A stretch of DNA of 64,000 nucleotides from NCBI GenBank assembly GCA_012960155.1, contig DUBU01000013.1, forward strand, positions 65,377-129,376, read 5' to 3'. This document shows, piece after piece, positions 43,595 through 54,925 of the stretch. This DNA comes from Micavibrio sp. Its GTDB lineage: Bacteria > Pseudomonadota > Alphaproteobacteria > Micavibrionales > Micavibrionaceae. Both the position numbers and the translations under genes were made by a program. A model generated the notes under the pieces. That model did not search any database. It was given only the letters and a program-made list of their open reading frames with translations, and was not told the origin of the DNA. How positions within the stretch are numbered: the stretch's first letter is position 1; each line of letters opens with the position of its first letter.

Positions 43595-45772
43595 TTATGA
43601 TGGTTTGGGCTTGTTGTCGGGCTCGCTGCTATGGGCGGCGGGCGTGTCGATGCCGTATTCTTTGCGGAAGGCGCTTGTTGATGGTGCGCGGCCGGCAAAG
43701 CGGTTGAATGTTTCATGCGTAGTGCGGGCGCATCCGTCGGCATAAAATTCACGTAATGCAACGCCGCGTGCTGTGTCGTACAGACTAGAGTCTTTGAAGA
43801 ACGAGAACAGATCCGCAGCGCATGTATCAGCCCAGAGATAACTATAATATCCTGCCGCGTAAGAGCTTTGCGGTGAGGAGAATAGGTGATCAAAGCGGGT
43901 CAGCGGATAGGGGCGGATCATATCTGCCACGGGGCTGTCCAGCTTGGCTTTCTCATGAATATCCGCTGTGTTGCGGTAACGTGACGGGTTTGTGCTGTGG
44001 AACAGGAAGTCACGGCGTGCGTTCTGGATGATCAGCAGCGGCTGACGGTCTGCCATGAAGCTTTCTGATTCTAGTTTTGCTTCAATTAGCGCGTCAGGCA
44101 CAGCTGCGCCTGTTTTGTAATGCTTTGCGTATCTTTTTAAGACTTCGCGCTCAAAGGCCCAGCGTTCTTGCACCATGGCTTGCTGTTCTGTGAAGTCGGA
44201 TGCGTGGGCGCTTGTCCCGTGTAGTATCGGATAGCGCGAGCGCGTGCCGAGTAGCATGTTAAGGGAGTGGCCTGCTTCGTGGAAGAATGTTGTTACCTGC
44301 ACAGGGTCAACCAGTGCAGGCTTGCCGGCAGCAGGTTTTGGCAGGTTACAGTTCATGGCGGATATGACGGGTTTGCCGTCCGTGGCGCTCTGGTATGTCG
44401 TCGCCCATGCGCCGCCGCGTTTGCCTGTGCGTGCGAATAGATCCATGTGCAGGATGCCGATATAGCCGCCTTTGTCATCATAAATGTCGAAAGCGCGCAC
44501 ATCATCGCTGATCGTGGAGTAGTTTTTGTTTTCTTCAAAACGGATGTTGAAGAGTTCGGAGGCGTGATCGATAAAGCCTTCGATTACATTTCCGACTTCC
44601 AGATATTCGGATAGCTCTTTTGAGTCGTAGCCCCATGTTTCTTTTTTATAGCGCTCTGTCCAGAACGGTACGTCCCATGGCTCTAGCGGGTCATTCTGTC
44701 CGTTTTCGGCGGCGAACTCTGTCAGTGTCTGGATTTCTTCTTCAAATCGTTTCAGTAGCGGTGCTTCGATTTCATCGAATAGCGCTTCTACAGCGGCCAG
44801 ACTACCTGCCATTGTTTTGGATAAAGCGTAGTCTGTGTAATCTTTATATTGTTCGTTTTGTGGTCTGCCGCGGTTCAGGATTTCTACACGCTTTTGACGG
44901 TATTCTTGCAGCAAGCGGATTGGAGCTTCGTTTGTGTAGGGTGCTTCTGTGCCTGTGTTGTTCAGGGCGTTAAAAATCTTTTCACGGAAGCCGCGGTCTT
45001 CGGCAATGCCCAGCAACGTATCGATGGCCAGACGTTCAGGCACGAAGAGGTAGCCTTTGGCGTTACCAGCAGTTTGCAGGTGCTGTTTTACCTCATCAGA
45101 AAGTTCTTCATAAAATTCCTTGTCGGCATCTTTCGCGCCTGCGGATATTCCCGCGATGGCTTGCGCGAAGTTTTCTTCCATGCTGGCCAGCGTATCTTCG
45201 GGAATGCCAGCTGTTTCTGCCTGGCTAACGATGAATGCCTGCTGGTTTGTCGAGGCGGCCAGATTGCTTTTGTACTGGGCGCAGAAATCAATCATAGCCT
45301 CGTCAACGGTGTTCAGTTCTTCACGGTCTGCGGGGGACAGCAATGTGCCGCTTTCTTCAAACTCGCCGTAAAGTTCTTGCAGGACGCGGATTTGTTCGTC
45401 ATCAAGGCCGAGTGTGTCGCGCGCGTCATAAACGGATTTGAAACGGGCGGCGAGGGCATCATCCTGAAAAATCTCTTTGGTCAGTTTTTGCGCTTTTCTG
45501 CTAAGCGGCTGGTAAAGCTCTTCGATCGCCTTGCTGCTTTTATTGCTGTAAAACGCGCCGTAGATACTGAAAATACGGGACATCGCGCGGCTTGTTTTTT
45601 CGAGCGGCTCGATCGTGTTTTCAAATGTCGGAAGATCATCGCAGTTTTTAATCTCATCCACGATCGCCATGGACTCGTCATAGGCAGCGTCAATCGCAGG
45701 CAGGAAATGCTCCGGCTTCACGGCTTGAAAATCAGGTGTCTGGTTCGGATTATCGATCAATGGATTTGACAT
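43595..45772 (-). CDS. M3-family metallopeptidase (Dcp/oligopeptidase A-like)
   Basis: The 725-residue protein has the M3 zinc motif HEAGH in FFHEAGHSLNMLLG, with a downstream Glu as third ligand, and the all-helical N-terminal half typical of thimet-type oligopeptidases. It cuts short peptides in the cytoplasm or periplasm; no signal peptide is seen, so cytoplasm is likely. It is slightly longer than Dcp or OpdA owing to a Pro/Lys-rich C-terminal tail. Dcp and OpdA cannot be told apart here. Confidence 0.92.
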   Translation of the reverse strand: MSNPLIDNPNQTPDFQAVKPEHFLPAIDAAYDESMAIVDEIKNCDDLPTFENTIEPLEKTSRAMSRIFSIYGAFYSNKSSKAIEELYQPLSRKAQKLTKEIFQDDALAARFKSVYDARDTLGLDDEQIRVLQELYGEFEESGTLLSPADREELNTVDEAMIDFCAQYKSNLAASTNQQAFIVSQAETAGIPEDTLASMEENFAQAIAGISAGAKDADKEFYEELSDEVKQHLQTAGNAKGYLFVPERLAIDTLLGIAEDRGFREKIFNALNNTGTEAPYTNEAPIRLLQEYRQKRVEILNRGRPQNEQYKDYTDYALSKTMAGSLAAVEALFDEIEAPLLKRFEEEIQTLTEFAAENGQNDPLEPWDVPFWTERYKKETWGYDSKELSEYLEVGNVIEGFIDHASELFNIRFEENKNYSTISDDVRAFDIYDDKGGYIGILHMDLFARTGKRGGAWATTYQSATDGKPVISAMNCNLPKPAAGKPALVDPVQVTTFFHEAGHSLNMLLGTRSRYPILHGTSAHASDFTEQQAMVQERWAFEREVLKRYAKHYKTGAAVPDALIEAKLESESFMADRQPLLIIQNARRDFLFHSTNPSRYRNTADIHEKAKLDSPVADMIRPYPLTRFDHLFSSPQSSYAAGYYSYLWADTCAADLFSFFKDSSLYDTARGVALREFYADGCARTTHETFNRFAGRAPSTSAFRKEYGIDTPAAHSSEPDNKPKPS

Positions 45773-45842
45773 GCTTATGCTCCCTATAAAAACTTATACT
45801 GTTTTATAGAAAATATGGTTAAGCCTGTCAAAAAAGAATGAC

Positions 45843-47186
45843 TTAAGCCGCAGGACCGATGCGTTCGATATTCGCGCCAACAGCCTGCAGTTTTTCAACG
45901 ATGTTTTCGTAGCCGCGATCAAGGTGGTAGATGCGGTTAACAATCGTTGTGCCTTCGGCGACCAGTGCGGCCAGTACCAGCGCGACAGATGCGCGCAGAT
46001 CTGTGGCCATGACTTCGGCACCTGTCAGTTTTTCAACGCCGCGGATAATGGCGGAGTTGCCGTGTGTGCGGATGTCTGCGCCCATACGGTTCAGTTCTGG
46101 AACGTGCATGAAGCGGTTTTCGAAGATAGTTTCTGTTACCATGCCTGCGCCTTGGCAGAGTGTTAGCATTGTCATGAACTGTGCTTGCAGGTCGGTGGCA
46201 AAGCCCGGGAAAGGCTCTGTCATGATATCCGTGCCGATCAGCGGCTTGCCGTTACGATGACAAATAACCGCGTCACCGTCTTCTTCGATTTCAAGGCCTG
46301 CTTCTTTTAGAGGGCCGATCAGTGAGTTCAGGTGATCAAGGCGCATTTTTTCAAGGCGCAGCGTGCCGCCTGTCAGGCAAACGCCGATCATCCAAGTGCC
46401 TGCCTCGATACGGTCGGCAATTACGTCATGAACGCAGCCATGCAGTTTATCAACGCCTGTGATTTTGATGGTCGCTGTTCCTAGACCTTCGATCTTAGCG
46501 CCCATCGCGATCAGACAATCACCCAGATCAACGATCTCAGGCTCCATCGCGGCGTTTTCAAGTATGGTTTCACCCTTGGCCAGCGTTGCCGCCATCATCA
46601 GGTTTTCAGTCGCGCCAACGGACACTTTCGGGAAAGTGATATGCGCGCCTTTCAGGCCGTCTTTGGCTGTTGCTTTCACGTAGCCTTCGTTCAGCTTGAT
46701 CTCTGCGCCCATGGCTTTCAGGCCATCAAGGTGCAGGTCAATCGGGCGTGTACCGATGGCGCAGCCGCCCGGTAGTGAAACTTCGGCTTCGCCGTTACGG
46801 GCGAGCATCGGGCCCAGCACCAGTACGCTGGCACGCATTTTGCGCACCAAATCATAAGGGGCGCGCAGTGATGTGATTTCTTTTGTTTGTAGAACCAGAA
46901 CACCGTCTTCACGGTAGGCTGCACGTGTGCCGAGTTTTTGCAGAACGGCAACCAGCGTGCGGATATCGCCCAATTCAGTTGGCATGTTTGTGAATTGCAG
47001 TGCGTCTTCGGACAGCAATGTGGCGCACATCAGGGGCAGGGCTGCGTTCTTTGCGCCGCTGACTTCGATGGTGCCGTTCAGTCGCTGGCCGCCGACAATG
47101 CGCAGACGGTCCATACCGGATTTCTGTGTTTGCGGGGCAAAGATATCTTCTGCCGATAACGGCTGTGCGATGGCTGCTTGTGTCAT
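45843..47186 (-). CDS. murA: UDP-N-acetylglucosamine 1-carboxyvinyltransferase
   Basis: The 447-residue enzyme adds enolpyruvate to UDP-GlcNAc, the first committed step of peptidoglycan synthesis. The active-site Cys142 lies in GGCAIGTRPIDLHL; KNAALPLM binds the substrate. Cys in this place makes it likely fosfomycin-sensitive by family knowledge. There is a 24-residue N-terminal extension before the usual MDRLRIVGG start. I keep the longer start because AAGGA lies before it. It follows dcd by 11 bp. Confidence 0.96.
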   Translation of the reverse strand: MTQAAIAQPLSAEDIFAPQTQKSGMDRLRIVGGQRLNGTIEVSGAKNAALPLMCATLLSEDALQFTNMPTELGDIRTLVAVLQKLGTRAAYREDGVLVLQTKEITSLRAPYDLVRKMRASVLVLGPMLARNGEAEVSLPGGCAIGTRPIDLHLDGLKAMGAEIKLNEGYVKATAKDGLKGAHITFPKVSVGATENLMMAATLAKGETILENAAMEPEIVDLGDCLIAMGAKIEGLGTATIKITGVDKLHGCVHDVIADRIEAGTWMIGVCLTGGTLRLEKMRLDHLNSLIGPLKEAGLEIEEDGDAVICHRNGKPLIGTDIMTEPFPGFATDLQAQFMTMLTLCQGAGMVTETIFENRFMHVPELNRMGADIRTHGNSAIIRGVEKLTGAEVMATDLRASVALVLAALVAEGTTIVNRIYHLDRGYENIVEKLQAVGANIERIGPAA

Positions 47187-47197
47187 GTTTTTAATCC

Positions 47198-47809
47198 TTA
47201 GAGGCGGGGGAGCGTAACGCCCTTTTGACCCATGTATTTACCGCTGCGGCTGGAGTAGCTGACTTCGCAAGGCGCGCTGCCTTTGAAGAACAGGAACTGT
47301 GCCACGCCTTCATTGGCGTATACTTTGGCAGGCAGTGGTGTTGTGTTTGAAATTTCGAGTGTAACGTGACCTTCCCAGCCCGGTTCCAGCGGTGTGACGT
47401 TTACGATCAGGCCGCAACGCGCATATGTGCTTTTACCCAGACAGACAACCAGAACGTCTTCAGGGATTTTGAAGTATTCAACGGTGCGTGTCAGAACGAA
47501 GCTGTTTGGCGGGATAACGCATACATCTGTTTTGCGTTCCACGAAGCTTTGTTGCGAGAAGTCCTTCGGATCGACGATAGCGTTATCGACGTTCGTGAAG
47601 ATCATGAATTCATCAGAACAACGTGAGTCATAGCCATATGATGACAGGCCATAGGAAATAACGCCTTCGCGGGTCTGTTTTTCCACGAATGGTTCAATCA
47701 TGCCGTGGTTCATAGCCAGATCACGAATCTGGTGGTCTGCCAGAATGCCTGGCTGTGCCTGAATGGCTTGGATTTCCTTCTCAATTTGCTCTTTTGTCAT
47801 CATGTTCAT
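47198..47809 (-). CDS. dcd: dCTP deaminase
   Basis: The 203-residue protein has the Dcd signature: [34 protein letters not shown] and [17 protein letters not shown] with the catalytic Glu, plus a C-terminal [18 protein letters not shown] lid. It converts dCTP to dUTP for thymidylate synthesis. I use the ATG at 47809, with GAGG upstream. Its start overlaps the small upstream gene by 29 bp. Confidence 0.94.
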   Translation of the reverse strand: MNMMTKEQIEKEIQAIQAQPGILADHQIRDLAMNHGMIEPFVEKQTREGVISYGLSSYGYDSRCSDEFMIFTNVDNAIVDPKDFSQQSFVERKTDVCVIPPNSFVLTRTVEYFKIPEDVLVVCLGKSTYARCGLIVNVTPLEPGWEGHVTLEISNTTPLPAKVYANEGVAQFLFFKGSAPCEVSYSSRSGKYMGQKGVTLPRL

Positions 47810-47954
47810 GTTGTGCCTCATGTGTGTCAGCTTGGCTTGTTTCTGTGTCGCGCTCGCGCTGCTGTGCTTTACGTAGCCTGAGATTATTGCGCAGAGCTTC
47901 CGCTCTCTTGCGTTCTTTCTCGGCACGTATATCTGCTTTGCTTCCGCCGGACAT
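47781..47954 (-). CDS. Small basic conserved alphaproteobacterial protein
   Basis: The 57-residue protein starts [20 protein letters not shown] and continues [16 protein letters not shown], a highly charged helix with an 'L-R-x-N-L-x-x-R-K-A-Q-x-R' motif. I recall this motif from small uncharacterised alphaproteobacterial proteins encoded near murA. The C-terminal tail is His/Glu-rich. It overlaps dcd by 29 bp and probably starts the dcd-murA operon. Function unknown. Confidence 0.65.
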   Translation of the reverse strand: MSGGSKADIRAEKERKRAEALRNNLRLRKAQQRERDTETSQADTHEAQHEHDDKRAN

Positions 47955-48112
47955 AGTGTAATTGCCTCGCCTTGGTAAATATCGCCGCATAATGTGGCGT
48001 AAACGTGTCATTTTTTAGAAAAACCGAGGGTATTTATAGGCAAAAGCTGTGGCAAATGCCAGAAAATTAGTTAACGGGGCAGGGATTGGCTGTGCATTAG
48101 ATTGGGCCGCAC

Positions 48113-49402
48113 TTATAACGTTTCAATGAGATGCAGAAGCTTAGAAAACTGTTCTTTTCTTTCCAGGCCTTTGTTCGCCGATGATGGCGGTGAGGCGATC
48201 GGTGTTTTGTTGTCTACTTTTTGTGTGATGTAATCTTGCAGTACACCTTTCAGTTCGTCTGAATTTCTGAATATTTTGCCGACCTGTCTTTCTTTGATGA
48301 GCTCGCAAACAGCGCCATCGTCATAATGACCTGTAGCAATGATCGGTCGCTTGGCACCAAAATATTCGAACAGCTTTCCTGTGAAAATGCCGTGTGCTTG
48401 CGGTCCTTTTGAAAGAAGGAATAGTAGTAAATCGGCGGATTGTTGCGCAGCTATAGATTTTGCGAAGGGCATTTCGCCAGGAGTGCAAATTATGTCCTCA
48501 ATGCCTATTTCTTTAGCTTTGTTCTGAACCGCTTTATGGTTGCGGCCAAGGAAGATGACGCGAATTTTATCTTTCATATCCCTAGGAAGCAGTGCGCAGG
48601 CGTTCAGTATGAGTGATACATCTTGGAAGTCGTGATAGATCTCACCTGTATAGAGTATGTTTAACTTTGAATGATCTAGAAAATCTAATTCATCTTCCAG
48701 TTTTGCCGCGGCTTTGTAATCATCGCCGTCAAACCCGTTCATAATTAAATGCGTGGTTTTGTTGTGCATGGCCGAGAGCTTATTCACGAAAAGAGGCGAT
48801 ATGCTAATAAGGCTTTTCGCTGTTTTCATGGTGTTCTTTTCAATGATCTTATCAATAGGTCGGCGGAACCTAAGATAAGGCTTGGCATGATTTTCGCTCC
48901 ATAGGTCGCGGTAGTCTGCGATCCAAGGGATGTCTACGTATTTGGCAAGCTTGCTTGCAACAATAAAGGCAGAGAAAGGACCGCCGCTGGTAATGATTAA
49001 ATCCGGCTTGTCTTCGTCTATGAGCTTCTTGCCTTGTTTTACAGCGGGCGAAATCCACCCCCAGTAGTTGTCGGGGATGCAGAATAGTGATGAGTAAAGT
49101 TTTGCGATGAAACTGCGTTTACCATCTGCGCGCAGGGTTGGTAGGGCGCTGTTCGCAGTATCCTGACCTTTCATCTTTTGTACGATTTTTCTGATATTGG
49201 TATTCAGATCAAACCAGTCTGTGCGTGTTACTTTGTCTTCGGGGATTTCAATGTTTAACGTTTCTGTATATCCGCTTTTGCTGGCGGCCAATACACGCAC
49301 ATCATGACCCTCATTCGTCAGATATTTGGCCATTTTACTGACCCTGACGGAGCCGATCACGTTCGCCGGTGCGAATAAGAATGAGACGATAAGTATCTTC
49401 AT
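48113..49402 (-). CDS. Glycosyltransferase family 4, polysaccharide type
   Basis: The 429-residue GT-B protein has an N-terminal SFLFAPANVIGSVRVSKMAK segment (WcaI/WbuB-like start), DLIITSGGPFSAFIVA, and a donor domain with NILYTGEIYHDFQDV and RNHK. It lacks an obvious C-terminal E-x7-E but has the fold of GT4 enzymes that act in O-antigen or capsule synthesis. It is divergent from the nucleotide-sugar genes and starts the polysaccharide cluster on the left. Confidence 0.85.
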   Translation of the reverse strand: MKILIVSFLFAPANVIGSVRVSKMAKYLTNEGHDVRVLAASKSGYTETLNIEIPEDKVTRTDWFDLNTNIRKIVQKMKGQDTANSALPTLRADGKRSFIAKLYSSLFCIPDNYWGWISPAVKQGKKLIDEDKPDLIITSGGPFSAFIVASKLAKYVDIPWIADYRDLWSENHAKPYLRFRRPIDKIIEKNTMKTAKSLISISPLFVNKLSAMHNKTTHLIMNGFDGDDYKAAAKLEDELDFLDHSKLNILYTGEIYHDFQDVSLILNACALLPRDMKDKIRVIFLGRNHKAVQNKAKEIGIEDIICTPGEMPFAKSIAAQQSADLLLFLLSKGPQAHGIFTGKLFEYFGAKRPIIATGHYDDGAVCELIKERQVGKIFRNSDELKGVLQDYITQKVDNKTPIASPPSSANKGLERKEQFSKLLHLIETL

Positions 49403-49570
49403 AAACTACAAAAGTTGCCCTTATAGAAGCTAAATGCCCTTCAATTTGCGTTGTTCCTGATCTTATTACAAGAGTTTATCGAAGTCACTTCTAATACGTT
49501 AGGGACTATGCTCTAATGCTCGAAGTTATTCATATTTACATCATATTACATTGGTGATAGTTAACGTCTC

Positions 49571-51849
<2,279 letters not shown>

Positions 51850-51859
51850 AGGTTTTTTT

Positions 51860-52969
51860 ATGAATGACGTGCGAAAAACAATAGCCGTTTTTGCCTATGA
51901 TTTTCCGCATAGGAAAACGCAAGAGTTTCTCACTCATCTATATCTTCACGATTATGGGCACGATGTTGTTGTTTTGGCGGCGCCTTTTAAGAAGCTCGAT
52001 TTAGGCACGGTCAATCTTCCGCAGACTGCAAAGATCAATCATATAAAGCCCGTCGATACTAAGGAGCTCTGTGAAAAGTTTGGTTTCTCCTATTACGCTG
52101 TTGATCATGATGATGCGCTAGAAATAGCTAAAATTGTCGAAGATCATCACCTTGAGATTGCATTCATTGCAGGTGCCCGCATTTTGAAGGCGCCTGTTAT
52201 TGATTTATTTGCAACAGGTGTTGTGAACTTTCATCCCGGTCCTTTGCCTGAAACCGCAGGTCTTGATAGTTTTCATTACGCGATAAAGAATGACTCTTAT
52301 CCTGGGATTACAGCGCATTTTATCAACACGAAAGTAGATGAAGGGGCGCTGATTGAATTCTTTCAATTAGACGTTATGCCTCATGATAGTTTTGAGATTA
52401 TGGAGGAAAACCTTTTTACTCTTCAGATTTCTGCGTTTCAGAGTTTGCTGACCAAGGGGCTGGAATTCCAATCTGTTCCCATTAACCGTCCTTTTAAAAA
52501 TCAGCCAATGACGCTTGAAGAAAAAGAGCAGGTTGTCGCTGGCTTTGGTGCTTGGCGTGATAAATTAGTGCGTAAGCAGGGCCTTATTGCGGCAGTTGAG
52601 GCAGGAGATATTGAGGCCGTTCAATCTTGCGTAAATGCGGACACTGTAAACGACACTTTAAATAAAAGTGGCTGGACGGCGTTGTCGGTTGCTGTTCATA
52701 ACCAGCATCGGGAGATGGCTGAGTATCTTCTGCAGATTGGCGCGGATGTGAATGCCACGAATATAAAAGGCACAAGTGTGCTGATGTATGCCAAGACCAA
52801 ACTTCTTAATCAGGGGCAGGGCGGGTATGATCTACTCGATATGTTAGTTGCTCATGGTGCTGATATTACGCATACGGATGTTTTCGGCAAAACCGTTGTA
52901 GACTATACGCGTCAGGCAGGTGATGAGGTGCTTGCCGGTTACTTTGAAAAACAAATGCAGAAAGCTTAG
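51860..52969 (+). CDS. Sugar N-formyltransferase with C-terminal ankyrin repeats
   Basis: The 369-residue protein has an N-terminal formyltransferase domain with catalytic N123, H125 (VVNFHPGPLPETAG) and D160 (NTKVDEGALI), the triad that uses N10-formyl-tetrahydrofolate. A helical linker follows. The C-terminal part (about 235-365) has ankyrin repeats: GWTALSVAVHNQHREMAEYL, GADVNATNIKGTSVLMYA, GADITHTDVFGKTVVDYT. The same fusion is known in QdtF of Providencia alcalifaciens, which formylates a 3-amino sugar and whose ankyrin part binds nucleotide sugar. Here it sits between WbpB- and WbpE-like genes, where WbpD acetyltransferase would be expected. The start with ATG 51860 follows a poor ribosome site. 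Confidence 0.88.
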   Translation: MNDVRKTIAVFAYDFPHRKTQEFLTHLYLHDYGHDVVVLAAPFKKLDLGTVNLPQTAKINHIKPVDTKELCEKFGFSYYAVDHDDALEIAKIVEDHHLEIAFIAGARILKAPVIDLFATGVVNFHPGPLPETAGLDSFHYAIKNDSYPGITAHFINTKVDEGALIEFFQLDVMPHDSFEIMEENLFTLQISAFQSLLTKGLEFQSVPINRPFKNQPMTLEEKEQVVAGFGAWRDKLVRKQGLIAAVEAGDIEAVQSCVNADTVNDTLNKSGWTALSVAVHNQHREMAEYLLQIGADVNATNIKGTSVLMYAKTKLLNQGQGGYDLLDMLVAHGADITHTDVFGKTVVDYTRQAGDEVLAGYFEKQMQKA

Positions 52970-52977
52970 CAATCATC

Positions 52978-54069
52978 ATGCAGTTCATTGATTTAAAATC
53001 TCAGCAAGATCGTATTAAGAGTCATATTGATGCCAATATCAGCAAGGTATTGGAGCATGGCTTATATATTCAGGGACCTGAAGTAAAGGAGCTTGAGGCA
53101 AAGCTGGCAGCGTTTACAGGGGCTGGGCATTGCATTTCTTGCGGTAATGGTACTGATGCGATCCAGATTGCCTTGATGGCCTTGGGTGTATCTGAAGGTG
53201 ATGAAGTTATTACCCCGGGTTTTACTTATGTGGCCACGGCAGAAGCAGCTGCAGTCTTAGGCGGTAAGCCTGTTTTTGTTGATGTGGAGCGCGATAGTTA
53301 TAACATCGATCCGAAGTCTCTTGAGGCAGCGATTACTGACAAGACAAAGGCTATTATCGGGGTTTCTCTCTATGGTCAGTGCGCTGATTATGATGTCATC
53401 AATGAAATAGCGGCGAAGCATGGGCTGCCCGTGATTGAGGATGCGGCGCAAAGTTTTGGAGCGTCTTATAAAGGCCGCCGCTCTTGTAACCTTACTACAA
53501 TTGCGACCACCAGCTTTTTTCCTAGCAAGCCATTGGGGTGTTACGGTGATGGTGGTGCCATGTTTACGAATGATGATGCGCTAGCAACCAAGCTGCGCCA
53601 GATTTCTGTTCATGGTCAGGATAAGAAGTACCACCATCTGCATGTCGGTGTTAACAGTCGTTTGGATACATTGCAGGCCGCTATCTTGCTCGCCAAGATG
53701 GATGTGTTTGAAGACGAGCTGGCGATGCGACAGCAAGTAGCGGATCGTTATGATGTTTTATTGAAAGATATTGGTATAGATACGACGCCTGTAATTGCAG
53801 AGCATAATCGTAGCGCTTGGGCGCAGTATACCATTCAGGTGGCTGACAGAGATACTTTGCAGACAAAGTTGAAAGAGCAAGGTGTGCCAACTATGGTGTA
53901 CTACCCTGTGCCTCTTAATCACCAAAGAGCGTTTCCTGCCAGTCATTGTGATCTCCCTGTTGGGGATGAGCTGTCTCAAGCAGTGATTAGCCTGCCGTTT
54001 TCGCCATATATCACTGCGGAAGAACAGGAAAAGGTTGTTGGCGCATTGCAAATAACGCTTAAATCCTAG
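52978..54069 (+). CDS. DegT/DnrJ/EryC1 aminotransferase (WbpE-like)
   Basis: The 363-residue PLP enzyme has K184 in TSFFPSKPLGCYGDGGA, the Schiff-base lysine, SCGNGTDAIQIA, DAAQSFGA and the N-terminal MQFIDLKSQQDRIK start typical of WbpE/WlbC. It transfers an amino group to the 3-keto sugar made by the WbpB-like enzyme, giving UDP-GlcNAc3NA. Its product would be the substrate of the formyltransferase just upstream. Confidence 0.9.
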   Translation: MQFIDLKSQQDRIKSHIDANISKVLEHGLYIQGPEVKELEAKLAAFTGAGHCISCGNGTDAIQIALMALGVSEGDEVITPGFTYVATAEAAAVLGGKPVFVDVERDSYNIDPKSLEAAITDKTKAIIGVSLYGQCADYDVINEIAAKHGLPVIEDAAQSFGASYKGRRSCNLTTIATTSFFPSKPLGCYGDGGAMFTNDDALATKLRQISVHGQDKKYHHLHVGVNSRLDTLQAAILLAKMDVFEDELAMRQQVADRYDVLLKDIGIDTTPVIAEHNRSAWAQYTIQVADRDTLQTKLKEQGVPTMVYYPVPLNHQRAFPASHCDLPVGDELSQAVISLPFSPYITAEEQEKVVGALQITLKS

Positions 54070-54115
54070 CGCTAAATGTTTTCTAATTCTTGCAGCGTAT
54101 ATCCGGAGGCTAGCT

Positions 54116-54922
54116 GTGTCTGAAAAGAAGAATAAAAAGATCGTTCTGATTCCTGCTTACAACGAAGCAAATTCGTTGCAAGAGCTGATTGAGGTTGTCG
54201 CCGCTACTGCTAAAGAGCAGAAATGGGAATATCGAATTATCATTTGTAATGATGGGTCTGCAGATAAGACAGGTCTTATTGCCATGGAAATGGCGGATAT
54301 TTACCCTGTCGAGGTTATGCATCACAAGATTAACCGTGGCCTTGGTGAGACCGAACGTGATTTGTTTGAGCGCGCGGCGGAAATTGCGGCTGATGATGAT
54401 GTGATTATTCGTGTTGAAGGGGATAATACACACAAGCCTCAATATATGATCGATATGGTTAATAAGCTGGAAGAGGGATTTGATGTTGTTGCCTGTTCTA
54501 GATATGCCGAGGGTGGCGGCCAAATGGGGCTGAATGATAAAAAGATTTTTATCAGTAAGTGCGCCAATCTGTTTATGCGCTTCTTCTTCCCGATAAAAGG
54601 CCTGAAAGAATATTCGTGCGGGTTTCGTGCCTATCGCGGCGAGACAGTTAAAAAGGCCATTAAATTTTTCGGCAATGATTTTATTCAGCTTAAGGAGCTT
54701 GGTTTTACCTGCACGCTCGAAGTTATTGTGAAGCTTAATATTCTAGGAGCCCGCTTTGCTGAGGTGCCGTTTGTATTGAGATATGATGACAAAAAAAGTG
54801 ATAGCAAGATGATCGGAAGCATCACGATGCTGGGCTATATGATCATGACGCTCATTTATTACTGGCCGTTTGGCGGTTGGTATTTTGGGTATAAGAAACA
54901 AATTCAGGAAATGAATAAGTAA
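54116..54922 (+). CDS. Glycosyltransferase family 2
   Basis: The 268-residue GT-A protein has IVLIPAYNEANSLQELIEV, NDGSADKTG, and the metal-binding RVEGDNTHKP (a DxD-like variant). It ends with a hydrophobic YMIMTLIYYWPFGGWYF stretch that may touch the membrane. Such enzymes add a sugar to a polyprenyl-linked or growing glycan. GTG start with GGAGG upstream. It is followed 3 bp later by the AsnB-like gene. Confidence 0.88.
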   Translation: MSEKKNKKIVLIPAYNEANSLQELIEVVAATAKEQKWEYRIIICNDGSADKTGLIAMEMADIYPVEVMHHKINRGLGETERDLFERAAEIAADDDVIIRVEGDNTHKPQYMIDMVNKLEEGFDVVACSRYAEGGGQMGLNDKKIFISKCANLFMRFFFPIKGLKEYSCGFRAYRGETVKKAIKFFGNDFIQLKELGFTCTLEVIVKLNILGARFAEVPFVLRYDDKKSDSKMIGSITMLGYMIMTLIYYWPFGGWYFGYKKQIQEMNK

Positions 54923-54925
54923 GCT

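Noticed and set aside
44849..45769. 306-codon open frame on the plus strand across the M3 peptidase gene
   Set aside because: It is antisense to a clear metallopeptidase gene. The protein is Cys/Phe/Val-rich without domains, and long antisense frames are common in this codon usage.
49433..49458. GGAAC-N17-CATT upstream of the glycosyltransferase at 48113-49402 (minus strand)
   Set aside because: The -10 part differs from CGTT, and the gene has no stress link; one mismatch in four is too weak.
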